DNA of 64,000 bases from Saccharothrix algeriensis (GCF_016907655.1 NZ_JAFBCL010000001.1:558001-622000); one strand, 5' to 3'. Positions 1-8,907 are shown, counted from the stretch's first letter. Numbers and translations: made by a program. The notes: generated by a model from the letters alone, not told the origin.

Positions 1-486
1 CGAGCTGGTCAGGAAGGTGAGCGAGGGCGCCACGCCGAGCCGTTCGGCCTCGCCCCCGACCAGGTCTTCCCACTCGTGCGGCGAGACGTAGAGGCCGCCG
101 TGCAGCGGCGCGCCGCCCCACCGCACGATGGCGTCGCGCAGGGCGTCGCGGGCGGGTCGCTGCGCCTCGGGCACGGCGAACGCGACCAGGTGCCACCTGC
201 CGTCCCAGTCCACCTCCCCGGCGTCCTGCCGGTACATGAAGCGGACGAACTCGACGTCCGGCTCGGCGGCCCGCAGCGCCTGCGGCGTCATCCGCAGCAC
301 GGCCCGCCGGCCGCGCCCCTCGACGGTGAACTTCCCCTCCGCCACCAACCGCTTCACGCACAGCCGCACCTGCTGGTCGCTCATCCCGAGCGCGTCCGCG
401 ACCTCGTACAGCTCGGCGGCGTCGACCGAGCCGTCCTCCTGCACGAGGGCTTCGACCACCGTGCGCGTGGGCACCTCGACGTCCAT
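1..486 (-). CDS. PaaX-family transcriptional regulator (partial, runs off window start)
   Basis: The visible 162 codons begin at an ATG (complement of 484-486) and remain open to the window edge, so the C-terminal part is missing. Residues 1-60 form a winged-helix-like domain, with a helix-turn-helix stretch around GMSDQQVRLCVKRLVAEG. The following MYRQDAGEVDWDGRWHLVAF segment is typical of the central domain of PaaX/PaaX-like repressors, as is the later GLYVSPHEWEDL. Family members repress aromatic or phenylacetyl-CoA catabolic genes and respond to acyl-CoA ligands; the ligand here cannot be read from the sequence. The gene is divergent from an alpha/beta hydrolase across only 50 bp, which carries two inverted repeats, suggesting auto- and cross-regulation. 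The family call is firm; the target is inferred. Confidence 0.85.
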   Translation of the reverse strand, partial: MDVEVPTRTVVEALVQEDGSVDAAELYEVADALGMSDQQVRLCVKRLVAEGKFTVEGRGRRAVLRMTPQALRAAEPDVEFVRFMYRQDAGEVDWDGRWHLVAFAVPEAQRPARDALRDAIVRWGGAPLHGGLYVSPHEWEDLVGGEAERLGVAPSLTFLTSS

Positions 487-500
487 GTGTTCAAATCTAC

Positions 501-522
501 TACGTTCGTATCGAGGACGATA
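501..522. promoter_or_regulatory. two abutting inverted repeats in divergent promoter
   Basis: TACG-TT-CGTA (501-510) is immediately followed by, and shares two bases with, TATCG-AGGA-CGATA (509-522). Both are perfect dyads in the 50-bp gap between the PaaX-type gene and the hydrolase gene. The position fits an operator for the regulator overlapping both promoters. Binding is inferred, not shown. Confidence 0.5.
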
Positions 523-536
523 GTTTCAAGGGGGTA

Positions 537-1502
537 GTGGTGAAGCGGTGGCTGATCGGCGTGCTGGTGGTGCTGCTCGGGTGCGGTGGCTGGGTCGTCC
601 ACCAGAACACCTACGACCTGCGCGAGGAACGCGTGAGCATCGGCGACCTCCGGGGCGTGCTCGCCCTGCCGGAGTCGGGCGACCGGCACGGCCTGGTGGT
701 GTTCGTGCACGGCGACGGGCCGGTCGACGCGACCCACGAGACGTTCTACCGGCCCCTGTGGGAGGCGTTCGCCCGCGCCGGGTACGCCTCGCTGTCGTGG
801 GACAAGCCGGGCGTGGCCGGCGCCCCGGGCAACTGGCTGCACCAGACCATGGCCGACCGCACCCGCGAGGTCCTGGACGCCGTGGCCTGGGCGGGGACCC
901 GGCCGGAGATCGACCCCGCGCGGATCGGGCTGTGGGGCGCCAGCCAGGCGGGCTGGGTGCTGCCCGCCGCCGCGCGGCACCCGGGCGTGAAGTTCCTGAT
1001 CGCCGTCTCCCCCGCCGTCAACTGGCACGAGCAGGGCCGGTTCAACCTGCTCGCGGAGCTGCGGGAGCGCGGGGCGCCCGCCGAGGAGGTCGACGCCGCG
1101 CTCGCCCGGCGGGAGGCGACGCTGGACCACCTGCGCCGCCGGTCGACGTTCGAGCAGTACCGGGCGGCGGTGGGCGCGACGGACCTCACCCCCGACCGGT
1201 GGCGGTTCATCCTGGCCAACCACGAGTCCGACGCCTCCGCCGACCTGGCGCAGGTCACCGTGCCGGTGCTGCTGGTGCTCGGCGGGCGCGACCTGAACGT
1301 GGACGTCGCCGACACCGAGGCGACCTACCGGCGGCTGGTGCGCCGGGTGGAGGTGGCCCGCCACCCGGAGGGCGCGCACGACCTCACCCCCGCCGACCGC
1401 GGCGCCGCCCTGACGGCGGTGGTGGCGGTCGCGGCGCCGCGCTCGGTGTTCGTGGACGGCTACCTCGACGAGCAGCGGCGGTTCCTGGAGCGGGTGCGCT
1501 GA
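537..1502 (+). CDS. alpha/beta hydrolase, probably membrane-anchored or exported
   Basis: A 321-residue serine hydrolase. The N-terminus (KRWLIGVLVVLLGCGGWVV) is a basic-hydrophobic segment, so the protein is probably secreted or anchored. The oxyanion region VVFVHGDGP lies at about residues 59-67, the nucleophile elbow GASQAG at about 125-130, and late acid and histidine positions are supplied by GGRDLN and EGAHDLT. The length and motifs fit dienelactone-hydrolase or acyl-peptidase-like BAAT/DLH families. The start is GTG at 537; the GTG at 540 is an equally readable alternative. It stands alone on the plus strand, divergent from the PaaX-type gene, which probably controls it. The substrate is unknown. 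Confidence 0.85.
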   Translation: MVKRWLIGVLVVLLGCGGWVVHQNTYDLREERVSIGDLRGVLALPESGDRHGLVVFVHGDGPVDATHETFYRPLWEAFARAGYASLSWDKPGVAGAPGNWLHQTMADRTREVLDAVAWAGTRPEIDPARIGLWGASQAGWVLPAAARHPGVKFLIAVSPAVNWHEQGRFNLLAELRERGAPAEEVDAALARREATLDHLRRRSTFEQYRAAVGATDLTPDRWRFILANHESDASADLAQVTVPVLLVLGGRDLNVDVADTEATYRRLVRRVEVARHPEGAHDLTPADRGAALTAVVAVAAPRSVFVDGYLDEQRRFLERVR

Positions 1503-1627
1503 CGCCGGCGACGCCGGGCCCGACCCCCGGGGGTTCCTCCTCGCGGGTTGGGTATGCCGGCCTGGGGTTGTCCCTTCGGCTTCACGGGTGTGAGATCGAA
1601 CACTAAACACTTGTGGAGGGTGGTCCC

Positions 1628-3685
1628 ATGGGAACCAGGAGCTCCGACAACGGCCCCTCGGCAGGCGCGGTCGCTGTGGACGACCCGGCCAAGGTCCGCA
1701 ACGTCGTGCTGGTCGGCCCGTCCGGGTCCGGCAAGACGACGCTCACCGAGGCCCTGCTCGCCTCGACCGGCGTGCTCACCCGCGCCGGTTCGGTCACCGA
1801 GGGCAACACCGTGTGCGACCACGACCCCGCCGCCGTCCGGCAGCAGCGGTCGGTCGGGCTGGCGGTCGCGCCGGTCCGCCACGGCGACGTGAAGATCAAC
1901 TTCATCGACACGCCGGGGTACGCGGACTTCGTCGGCGAGCTGCGGGCCGGGCTGCGCGCCGCCGACGCCGCCCTGTTCGTCGTCAGCGCCGCCGAGGGCG
2001 TCGACGCGGCGACCGTGGCGCTGTGGGAGGAGTGCGCGGCGGTCGGGATGCCGCGGGCCGTCGTCCTCGCCCGGACCGACCACCACCGGGCCGACGTGGC
2101 GGCTGCCACCGCCTCGTGCCAGGCCGCGTTCGGCGCCGGGGTCGTGCCGCTCTACCTGCCCGGCGACGACGGGCTGGTCAACCTGCTCACCACCGACGAC
2201 CCCCGGTACGAGCAGCAGCGCAACGCGCTGATCGAGGGCATCATCGCCGAGAGCGAGGACGAGACCCTCATGGACCGCTACCTCGGCGGCGAACAGGTCG
2301 ACCAGGCCACGCTGGTCGCCGACCTGGAGACCGCCGTCGCGCGCGGCTCGTTCCACCCGGTGCTGGCGGTGTGCGCGCTCACCGGCGCCGGCCTGCCCGA
2401 ACTGCTCGACGGGGTGGCGCGGGCGTTCCCCTCGCCGCTGGAGCACCCGCTGCCCGAGGTCACCGGCGTGGACGGGATCCCGCACCCCCGGCTGGCCGCC
2501 GACCCGGACGGGCCGCTGGTCGCCGAGGTCGTGCGGACCGCCGTCGACTCCTACGTGGGCCGGGTGTCGCTGGTGCGGGTGTTCTCCGGGACGCTGCGGC
2601 CCGAGCGCCCGGTGCACGTGTCCGGGCACGGGATGGCCGACCGCGGGCACGAGGACCACGACGCGGACGAACGGGTCGCGCACGTCTACTCACCGCTGGG
2701 CGCGAACCTGCGCGAGGTGCCGTACTGCGTGGCGGGCGACCTGTGCGCGCTGACCAAGCTCGGCTCCGCCGAGACCGGCGACACGGTGTCCGCGCCGGAC
2801 AAGCCGCTGCTGGTCGAGCCGTGGGAGATGCCGGAGCCGCTGCTGCCGGTCGCCGTCGTGCCGCGCAGCCGCAGCGACGAGGACAACCTCGCCCGCAACC
2901 TCGGCAAGCTGGTCGCGGGCGACCCCACGCTCCGGTTGGAGCGCAACGCCGAGACCCACCAGCTCGTGCTGTGGTGCATGGGCGAGGCGCACGCCGACGT
3001 CGTGCTGGCCCGGCTGCGCGCCGGCGGCGCCGAGGTCGACACCGAGCCGGTGCGCGTGGCGCTGCGGGAGACCTTCGCCGCGCCGTCCAAGGGGCACGGG
3101 CGGCACGTCAAGCAGTCCGGCGGGCACGGGCAGTACGCCGTGTGCGACATCGTGGTGGAGCCGCTGCCGCGCGGCTCGGGGTTCGAGTTCGTCGACCGGG
3201 TCGTCGGCGGCGCGGTGCCCCACCAGTTCATCCCCAGCGTCGAGAAGGGCGTGCGCGCGCAGCTCGACCGCGGGCTCCAGGCCGGTCACCCGGTGGTGGA
3301 CGTGCGCGTGACGCTGGTCGACGGCAAGGCCCACTCGGTGGACTCCTCCGACGCCGCGTTCCAGACCGCGGGGTCGCTCGCGCTCAAGGACGCGGCGGCC
3401 AACGGCCGGACCGCCCTGCTGGAACCGCTGGACGAGGTGTCGATCCGGCTGCCCGACGAGCACCTCGGCACGGTCCTGGGCGACCTGTCGGGGCGGCGCG
3501 GGCGGGTGCTCGGCACCGAGGCCGACACCGCGGGCTGCACCGTGATCCGCGCCGAGGTGCCGTCGACGGAGCTGCTGCGGTACGCAGTCGAGCTGCGCTC
3601 GCTGACCTCCGGCACCGGCACCTACACCCGCCGCTTCTGCCGCTACGACCCGCTCCCCCAGTCCCTGGCCGCGCGGTCGTCCTGA
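1628..3685 (+). CDS. elongation factor G-like protein EF-G2
   Basis: A 685-residue translational GTPase with EF-G domain order: G domain, domain II, then domains III, IV and V. The P-loop is GPSGSGKTT (about residue 30), switch II is DTPGYADF, and the domain IV signature is GHGQYAVCDIVVEP. Two GTPase elements differ from canonical EF-G: the switch I segment reads QQRSVGLAVAP in place of the RGITI type, and the G4 position reads ARTD instead of NKxD. Both are consistent with the actinobacterial EF-G2 paralogue, which in mycobacteria has been reported to lack ribosome-dependent GTPase activity. The ATG at 1628 is chosen because a strong GGAGG (1616-1620) precedes it; an upstream in-frame GTG at 1613 would overlap that site. 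A terminator follows. Confidence 0.92.
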   Translation: MGTRSSDNGPSAGAVAVDDPAKVRNVVLVGPSGSGKTTLTEALLASTGVLTRAGSVTEGNTVCDHDPAAVRQQRSVGLAVAPVRHGDVKINFIDTPGYADFVGELRAGLRAADAALFVVSAAEGVDAATVALWEECAAVGMPRAVVLARTDHHRADVAAATASCQAAFGAGVVPLYLPGDDGLVNLLTTDDPRYEQQRNALIEGIIAESEDETLMDRYLGGEQVDQATLVADLETAVARGSFHPVLAVCALTGAGLPELLDGVARAFPSPLEHPLPEVTGVDGIPHPRLAADPDGPLVAEVVRTAVDSYVGRVSLVRVFSGTLRPERPVHVSGHGMADRGHEDHDADERVAHVYSPLGANLREVPYCVAGDLCALTKLGSAETGDTVSAPDKPLLVEPWEMPEPLLPVAVVPRSRSDEDNLARNLGKLVAGDPTLRLERNAETHQLVLWCMGEAHADVVLARLRAGGAEVDTEPVRVALRETFAAPSKGHGRHVKQSGGHGQYAVCDIVVEPLPRGSGFEFVDRVVGGAVPHQFIPSVEKGVRAQLDRGLQAGHPVVDVRVTLVDGKAHSVDSSDAAFQTAGSLALKDAAANGRTALLEPLDEVSIRLPDEHLGTVLGDLSGRRGRVLGTEADTAGCTVIRAEVPSTELLRYAVELRSLTSGTGTYTRRFCRYDPLPQSLAARSS

Positions 3686-3696
3686 CCACCCGCGGC

Positions 3697-3731
3697 CGGT
3701 CCACCGGTCCCGCGCGGGGACCGGTGGACCG
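3697..3731. terminator. bidirectional terminator hairpin
   Basis: A perfect 15-bp stem (3697-3711 with 3717-3731) closes a five-base GCGCG loop in the 51-bp gap between the convergent EF-G2 and mmsA genes. There is no clear T-tract, as is usual for GC-rich actinomycetes. Confidence 0.75.
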
Positions 3732-3736
3732 CGCGC

Positions 3737-5227
3737 TCAGGTGTTCCGCGGGAACCCGAGGTTGACGCCGCCGTGCGACGGGTCGGGCCAGCGGCCGGTG
3801 ACGACCTTGGTGCGGGTGAAGAAGTGCACGCCCTCCGGGCCGTAGGCGTGCGAGTCGCCGAACAGGGAGTCCTTCCAGCCGCCGAACGAGTAGTAGGCCA
3901 CCGGCACCGGGATCGGCACGTTCACGCCGACCATGCCGACCTCGACCTCGTTCTGGAACCGCCGCGCCGCGCCGCCGTCGTTGGTGAAGACGGCCGTGCC
4001 GTTGCCGTAGGGGTTGGCGTTGACCACCGCCACCGCCTCGTCGTACGACGACGCCCGCAGCACCGACAGCACCGGGCCGAAGATCTCGTCGCGGTAGACC
4101 GACATGCCGGTGCCCACGCGGTCGAACAGCGTGGGGCCCAACCAGAAGCCGTTCGCGTCACCGTCGACCGGGTGCCCGCGCCCGTCGACCACCAGCTCGG
4201 CGCCCTCCGCGACACCGGCGTCCACATAGGACGCCACCCGGTCGCGGTGCGCCCCGGTCACCAGCGGCCCCATCTCGCAGCCGGGGCGGCGGCCGTCGCC
4301 GACGCGCAGCCGGGCGATGCGGTCCCCGATCCGGGCCACCAGGTCGTCGCCCACCGGGTCGACGGCCACCACGACCGAGATCGCCATGCACCGCTCCCCC
4401 GCCGAGCCGAACCCCGCCGAGACCGCCGCGTCGGCGGCCAGGTCGAGGTCCGCGTCGGGCAGCACCACCATGTGGTTCTTGGCCCCGCCCAACGCCTGCA
4501 CGCGCTTGCCGTGCCGCGTGCCGGTCTCGTAGACGTAGCGGGCGATCGGCGTGGAGCCGACGAACGACACCGCCTTCACGTCCGGGTGCTCCAGGATGCG
4601 GTCCACCGCCTCCTTGTCGCCGTGCACGACGTTGAGCACGCCGTCGGGCAGCCCGGCCTCGGCGAACAGCTCGGCGAGGAACACCGCCGCCGACGGGTCC
4701 TTCTCCGACGGCTTGAGCACCACCGCGTTGCCGCACGCGATCGCGTTGGGCACGAACCACAGCGGCACCATGGCCGGGAAGTTGAACGGCGAGACCACGC
4801 CGACCACGCCCAGCGGCTGGTGCAGGGAGTACACGTCGACCCTCGTGGAGGCGTTCTCGCTGAACCCGCCCTTGAGCAGGTGCGGGATGCCGCAGGCGAA
4901 CTCGACCGCCTCCAGCCCGCGCTGCACCTCGCCCGCCGCGTCGGACAGCACCTTGCCGTGCTCGGCGGTCACGATCGCGGCCAGCTCGTCCTTGCGGGCG
5001 TTGAGCAGCTCGCGGAAGGCGAACATCACGTTCGCCCGCTTGGCCAGGGAGGCGTCGCGCCAGTCGGAGAACGCCGCGCGCGCCGCCCCGACCGCCTCGT
5101 CCACGACCGCCGCGGTCGCGAAGTCGACCCGGGCCGCGACCCGGCCGGTGGCCGGGTCGTAGACCTCGCCGCCGCGGGCGGCCTCGCCCGCCCAGGGCTT
5201 CCCGCCGATCCGGTGGGTGATCCTCAC
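3737..5227 (-). CDS. mmsA: CoA-acylating methylmalonate-semialdehyde dehydrogenase
   Basis: A 496-residue aldehyde dehydrogenase superfamily enzyme that converts methylmalonate or malonate semialdehyde, NAD and CoA to propionyl- or acetyl-CoA. FNFPAMVPLWFVPNAIACGN and the catalytic cysteine in GSAGERCMA match the MMSDH subfamily (about 480-500 aa). ALGGAKNHMVV replaces the usual ELGGK glutamate motif, as expected for MMSDH, which lacks the general-base glutamate. The start is GTG at 5227, overlapping the stop of the upstream aminotransferase in a GTGA junction, so the two are translationally coupled. Together they would convert beta-alanine or beta-aminoisobutyrate to an acyl-CoA, as at the end of reductive pyrimidine or valine breakdown. 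Confidence 0.93.
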   Translation of the reverse strand: MRITHRIGGKPWAGEAARGGEVYDPATGRVAARVDFATAAVVDEAVGAARAAFSDWRDASLAKRANVMFAFRELLNARKDELAAIVTAEHGKVLSDAAGEVQRGLEAVEFACGIPHLLKGGFSENASTRVDVYSLHQPLGVVGVVSPFNFPAMVPLWFVPNAIACGNAVVLKPSEKDPSAAVFLAELFAEAGLPDGVLNVVHGDKEAVDRILEHPDVKAVSFVGSTPIARYVYETGTRHGKRVQALGGAKNHMVVLPDADLDLAADAAVSAGFGSAGERCMAISVVVAVDPVGDDLVARIGDRIARLRVGDGRRPGCEMGPLVTGAHRDRVASYVDAGVAEGAELVVDGRGHPVDGDANGFWLGPTLFDRVGTGMSVYRDEIFGPVLSVLRASSYDEAVAVVNANPYGNGTAVFTNDGGAARRFQNEVEVGMVGVNVPIPVPVAYYSFGGWKDSLFGDSHAYGPEGVHFFTRTKVVTGRWPDPSHGGVNLGFPRNT

Positions 5228-6510
5228 AGCACCGCCCCCAGGATTCCCAGCGCCTCGGCCACCTCGTCCTCCGTCACGGTCATCGGCGGCGCCAGCCGGA
5301 TCACGTTGCCGTACAGGCCGCCCTTGCCCACCAGCAGCCCGCGCTCGCGGGCGCCCTCCAGCGCCGCCACCGCCGCCGCCGGGTCCGGTTCGCCGCCCGG
5401 ACCGACCAGCTCGACGCCGACCATCAGGCCCTTGCCCCGCACGTCGCCGACCGCCGGGCGGTCCCGCGCGAGCGCGCGCAGCCCGTCGAGCAGCCGCTCG
5501 CCCATCTTCGCCGCGTTGGCCTGCAGGTCGTTGTCCAGCAGGTAGTCCAGCGTCGCCAGCGCGCCGGCCGTGGACACCGGGTTGCCGCCGAAGGTGGAGA
5601 TCGAGTTGGCGGTCAGGCAGTCCATCAGCTCGGCCCGCGCGACCACGCCGCCGATCGCCAGGCCGTTGCCCAGCCCCTTGGCGAAGGTCATCGCGTCCGG
5701 CGTGACGCCGTGCGCCTGGATGCCCCAGAAGTGCCCGCCCGTGCGGCCCCACCCGGTCTGCACCTCGTCGGAGACGAACAGGATGCCGTACTCGTCGAGG
5801 ACCTCCTTGAACGCGCGGAACAACCCGTCCGGCGGCGTGGCGAACCCGCCGACGCCCTGGATCGGCTCCGCCAGCATGCACGCCACGTCGCCCGCCGTGG
5901 TCGTCTCGATCACCTCGCGCAGGTCCGCCACGCACGCCTTGACGTAGTCGGCGTCGGACAGGTCCCGGAACGGGCTGCGGTAGCGGTAGCCGCCGTGCAC
6001 CCAGCCCACCTTCAGCGGGCTGAGCGAGGACGCCGACCAGCCCCGGTTGCCGGTGACGGCCATGCTCGCGAACGACCGGCCGTGGTAGGAGTTGCGCAGC
6101 GCCAGCACCTGGTCGCTGCGGCGGAACCGGGTGGCCAGCACCAGCGCCGTCTCGTTGGCCTCGGTGCCGGAGTTGGTGAAGAACACCTTCGCGTCCGGGA
6201 TGCCGGACAGCTCCGCGATCCGCTCCGCCAGCTCGACCTGCGACCGGATCAGGTACAGCGTCGAGCTGTGCAGCACGCCGGTGTCGACCTGGGCCCGGAC
6301 CGCGTCGCTGATCTCGGCCACGTCGTAGCCGATCGCGTTGGTCAGGATGCCGGCGAAGAAGTCGAGGTAGGTGCGGCCCTCGCGGTCGGTCACCCGCCGC
6401 CCCGCGGCGCTCGCCAGCTCGATGGGCTGTTCGTAGTAGAGGGCCAGCCACTCGGGCAGCACGGCCCGGTGCCGGGCCAGCAGCTCGGCGTGCCCGCGTT
6501 CTGGTGCCAT
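5224..6510 (-). CDS. class III pyridoxal-phosphate aminotransferase
   Basis: A 428-residue omega-aminotransferase of the class III (ornithine/GABA/beta-alanine type) fold. VFFTNSGTEANETAL is the phosphate-cup region, LRNSYHGRS follows, and ILFVSDEVQTGWGRTG holds the aspartate that pairs with the PLP ring. FAKGLGNGLAIGGV contains the Schiff-base lysine. The start is ATG at 6510, supported by GAGGAGGA just upstream. It is the first gene of a two-gene operon with mmsA and is divergent from a PucR regulator. The pairing suggests transamination of beta-alanine, beta-aminoisobutyrate or GABA to a semialdehyde that MmsA then oxidises. The exact amino donor is an inference. Confidence 0.9.
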   Translation of the reverse strand: MAPERGHAELLARHRAVLPEWLALYYEQPIELASAAGRRVTDREGRTYLDFFAGILTNAIGYDVAEISDAVRAQVDTGVLHSSTLYLIRSQVELAERIAELSGIPDAKVFFTNSGTEANETALVLATRFRRSDQVLALRNSYHGRSFASMAVTGNRGWSASSLSPLKVGWVHGGYRYRSPFRDLSDADYVKACVADLREVIETTTAGDVACMLAEPIQGVGGFATPPDGLFRAFKEVLDEYGILFVSDEVQTGWGRTGGHFWGIQAHGVTPDAMTFAKGLGNGLAIGGVVARAELMDCLTANSISTFGGNPVSTAGALATLDYLLDNDLQANAAKMGERLLDGLRALARDRPAVGDVRGKGLMVGVELVGPGGEPDPAAAVAALEGARERGLLVGKGGLYGNVIRLAPPMTVTEDEVAEALGILGAVL

Positions 6511-6618
6511 CGCGTCCTCCTCGACAGGGCGTCCTGGTGCAGGAGTCTGGTCGGGACCGCACGCCACCGCCATGGACAACCTGTACCGCTTTTCGGCTGA
6601 TCGCATTACGGTGTGTCC

Positions 6619-8232
6619 ATGTACCCCACGGTGGCCGAAGCGCTCGCCCTGCCGGTGGTCCAGCGCGGCGAGCCGCGCGTCGTCGCGGGCGCGGCCGGCC
6701 TGGGGCGCCGGGTCCGCTGGGTGCACGCGGCCGAGATCGCCGACATCGCCCACCTGCTGCGCGGCGGCGAACTGGTGCTGACCACCGGCATCGCCCTGCC
6801 CGAGGACCCCGAGGGGCTGGCCAGCTACGTGGCGGACCTGGCGGCGGTGGGCGCCGCCGGGCTGGTCGTCGAACTGGTGCGGCGGTGGAGCGAGGCGGTG
6901 CCGGGCGCGTTGGTGGCCGCCGCCGAGCGGCACGGCCTGCCGCTGGTGGTGCTGGCGCGGGAGACCCGGTTCGTGTCGGTCACCGAGGCAGTCGTCGCGC
7001 TGATCGTGGACGCGCAGCTGGCCGAGCTGCGGGCGGCCGAGCAGGTGCACGAGGCGTTCACCGCGCTCACCGTCGCCGGCGCCGAGCCCGCCGAGGTGCT
7101 GCGCGAGGTGGCCCGCACCTCCGGCCTGCCGGTCGTGCTGGAGACGCTGGGGCACGACGTGCTGGCCTACGACGCAGCCGGGCAGGACCCGACCTCGCTG
7201 CTGGCCGACTGGGGCGCCCGCTCGCGGGCGGTGACGGCGCCCGAGCGGACCGCCTACCACGGGGGCGCGGGCTGGCTGGTGACCGTCGTCGGCGCGCGCG
7301 GCGCGGACTGGGGCCGGCTGGTGCTGCTGTCGCCCGAGCCGCCGCCGCACCGGCACGTGGTGGTGGCCGAGCGCGCGGCGTCGGCGCTGGCCGTGCACCG
7401 GCTGGTGGCGCGGGACCGGGAGTCGCTGGAGCGGCAGACCCACCGCACCCTGCTCACCCAGCTGCTCGACCGCCCGCCGCAGGACCTGCCGACGCGGGCG
7501 GCGGCGCTGGGCGTGCCGCTGGAGCGGCGCCAGCTCGTCGGCGTCGCCATCCGGCCCGGGGCCGCCGCCGCGCCCGCGCAGGCGCTGGCGACCCAGGAGG
7601 TGCTGCGCGACCTGGCGGAGGCGACCGCGACGGCGACCCGCCGGGTGACCGTGCCCGCGCTGGTCGGGGTCGTGGACGACACGAGCGTGCGGGCGCTGCT
7701 GTCGCTGCCGCCGGCGGCGGGGATGGACGGGGTGCTGCGCCGGCTGGCCCGCGAGGTGCACCGCACGGCCGCCGCGACGCCGCACCCGCTGCCGGTGGTG
7801 ATCGCCGTGGGCACGACCGTGTCCGCCCTGCCGGACGTGCGGCGCAGCCTGGCCGAGGCCGCGCACGTCGCGGGCGCGGCGCTGCGGTCGCCGGGCACCC
7901 GCCTCTACCACCGGCTCGACGACGTCCGGCTGCGCGGGCTGCTGCACCTGCTGCGCGAGGACGAGCGGGTGCGGGCGTTCGCCGACCGCGAGCTGGGCGC
8001 CCTGGTCGCGCGGGACGACGGCCAGGGCAGCAGGCTGGTGGAGCTGCTGCGCCACTACTGCGAGCACGGCGGCAACAAGTCCGCCGCGGCCGCCGCCGCC
8101 CACCTCTCGCGCACCGCCTACTACCAGCAGCTGGCCCGCATCGAGCAGGTGCTCGGCGTCTCGCTGGAGGACCCGGAGTCCGTCCTGTCGCTGCACGTGG
8201 CCCTGCTGGTGCGGGACATGGCCGGGGGCTGA
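6619..8232 (+). CDS. PucR-family transcriptional regulator
   Basis: A 537-residue protein with an N-terminal PucR purine-catabolism domain (MYPTVAEALALPVVQRGEPR, residues 1-20, through about 120), a central GGDEF-like/CdaR region and a C-terminal PucR helix-turn-helix (HYCEHGGNKSAAAAAAHLSR, about residues 475-495). The family activates nitrogen-source and purine, pyrimidine or amino-acid catabolic genes. It is divergent from the aminotransferase-mmsA operon across about 108 bp and is the obvious candidate regulator. The ATG at 6619 matches the family start; GTG at 6613 is in frame, and neither has a clear ribosome site, so the transcript may be leaderless. Confidence 0.88.
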   Translation: MYPTVAEALALPVVQRGEPRVVAGAAGLGRRVRWVHAAEIADIAHLLRGGELVLTTGIALPEDPEGLASYVADLAAVGAAGLVVELVRRWSEAVPGALVAAAERHGLPLVVLARETRFVSVTEAVVALIVDAQLAELRAAEQVHEAFTALTVAGAEPAEVLREVARTSGLPVVLETLGHDVLAYDAAGQDPTSLLADWGARSRAVTAPERTAYHGGAGWLVTVVGARGADWGRLVLLSPEPPPHRHVVVAERAASALAVHRLVARDRESLERQTHRTLLTQLLDRPPQDLPTRAAALGVPLERRQLVGVAIRPGAAAAPAQALATQEVLRDLAEATATATRRVTVPALVGVVDDTSVRALLSLPPAAGMDGVLRRLAREVHRTAAATPHPLPVVIAVGTTVSALPDVRRSLAEAAHVAGAALRSPGTRLYHRLDDVRLRGLLHLLREDERVRAFADRELGALVARDDGQGSRLVELLRHYCEHGGNKSAAAAAAHLSRTAYYQQLARIEQVLGVSLEDPESVLSLHVALLVRDMAGG

Positions 8233-8236
8233 GCGC

Positions 8237-8283
8237 ACCGCCACCGCCCGCCCCGGAGCGGTCCGGTGGCGGGCGGTGGCGGT
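8237..8283. terminator. bidirectional terminator hairpin
   Basis: A perfect 16-bp stem pairs 8237-8252 with 8268-8283 around a 15-base loop that itself contains CCGG...CCGG. It lies between convergent genes (PucR regulator and the secreted protein). Confidence 0.75.
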
Positions 8284-8297
8284 GGTTGTGGCTGTGG

Positions 8298-8777
8298 TCA
8301 GCCCAGGCTGGGCAGGCCGGCGGCGCCCGCCGGCAGGGTGGGCAGGGCGGGCGACTGGACGCCCGGCGTGAGCACGGGGACGCCGGGCAGCGGCGCGGTG
8401 GGCGCCGGCGCGGAGAGGTCGCGGACCTCCGCCGCGGCCGGCAGCTCCGGCGTGGCGGGCAGCACGGGCGCCGCCGGCAGGGCCGGCGCGGCGGGCAGGG
8501 CGGGCGCAGCCGGCGCGCCGGCCGGCGGGGCCAGCCTGACGGCCTTGCCGCTGAGCAGGTCGGCGCCCAGCGGGTCGGCGCCGGCCACCGGCGCGCCGAG
8601 CAGGTCGGTCGCCGACCTGCTGACGTCGGCGTCGACGGAGGCCGCGTCGCCGAGCGGGCCGTCCAGGGACTCCAGCGGCTGGCCGGCGGCGGAGGCGGCG
8701 CCGGCCAGCAGCGGGGTGGTGCCGACGGCGAGGAGGGCCGCGGCGCGCAGGAGCCCGCGGGTGCGGTGTGCAGACAC
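8298..8777 (-). CDS. secreted Pro/Ala/Leu-rich protein of unknown function
   Basis: A 159-residue product starting at GTG 8777 with AAGGA upstream. Residues 1-33 are a clear Sec signal peptide (basic SAHRTRG, hydrophobic LLRAAALLAVG, then AGAASAA cleavage region). The mature part starts with an acidic GQPLESLDGPLGDAASVDAD segment, then becomes low complexity with repeated PALPAAPALPAAPVLPA units and ends GLPSLG. There are no cysteines or catalytic motifs in the mature part. It resembles wall-associated proline-rich proteins only by composition. I do not recognise the family. It converges with the PucR gene and is divergent from the NB-ARC gene. Confidence 0.65.
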   Translation of the reverse strand: MSAHRTRGLLRAAALLAVGTTPLLAGAASAAGQPLESLDGPLGDAASVDADVSRSATDLLGAPVAGADPLGADLLSGKAVRLAPPAGAPAAPALPAAPALPAAPVLPATPELPAAAEVRDLSAPAPTAPLPGVPVLTPGVQSPALPTLPAGAAGLPSLG

Positions 8778-8907
8778 GATGATCCTTAAGAGGGTCGGGG
8801 ACCGAACGGTTGACCTCCTCGTCATCGGCACCGCCCCCGCGCCACCGCACCCTCTCGATAGGGTGACTGACGCTGCGTATCGCTCATCACTCGATCGAGG
8901 CGACACC

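Noticed and set aside
381-1610. Long minus-strand ORF (409 codons) across the hydrolase gene
   Set aside because: Shadow frame of a GC-rich gene: Arg/Pro/His-rich, no domain; plus-strand hydrolase motifs are intact.
3773-5545. Plus-strand ORF of 590 codons opposite mmsA and the aminotransferase
   Set aside because: Antisense frame of well-supported enzymes; His/Arg/Val-rich composition typical of shadows.
6504-8789. Plus-strand ORF of 761 codons over the PucR gene
   Set aside because: Arg/Gly/Ala-rich shadow frame of the PucR gene without any recognisable motif.
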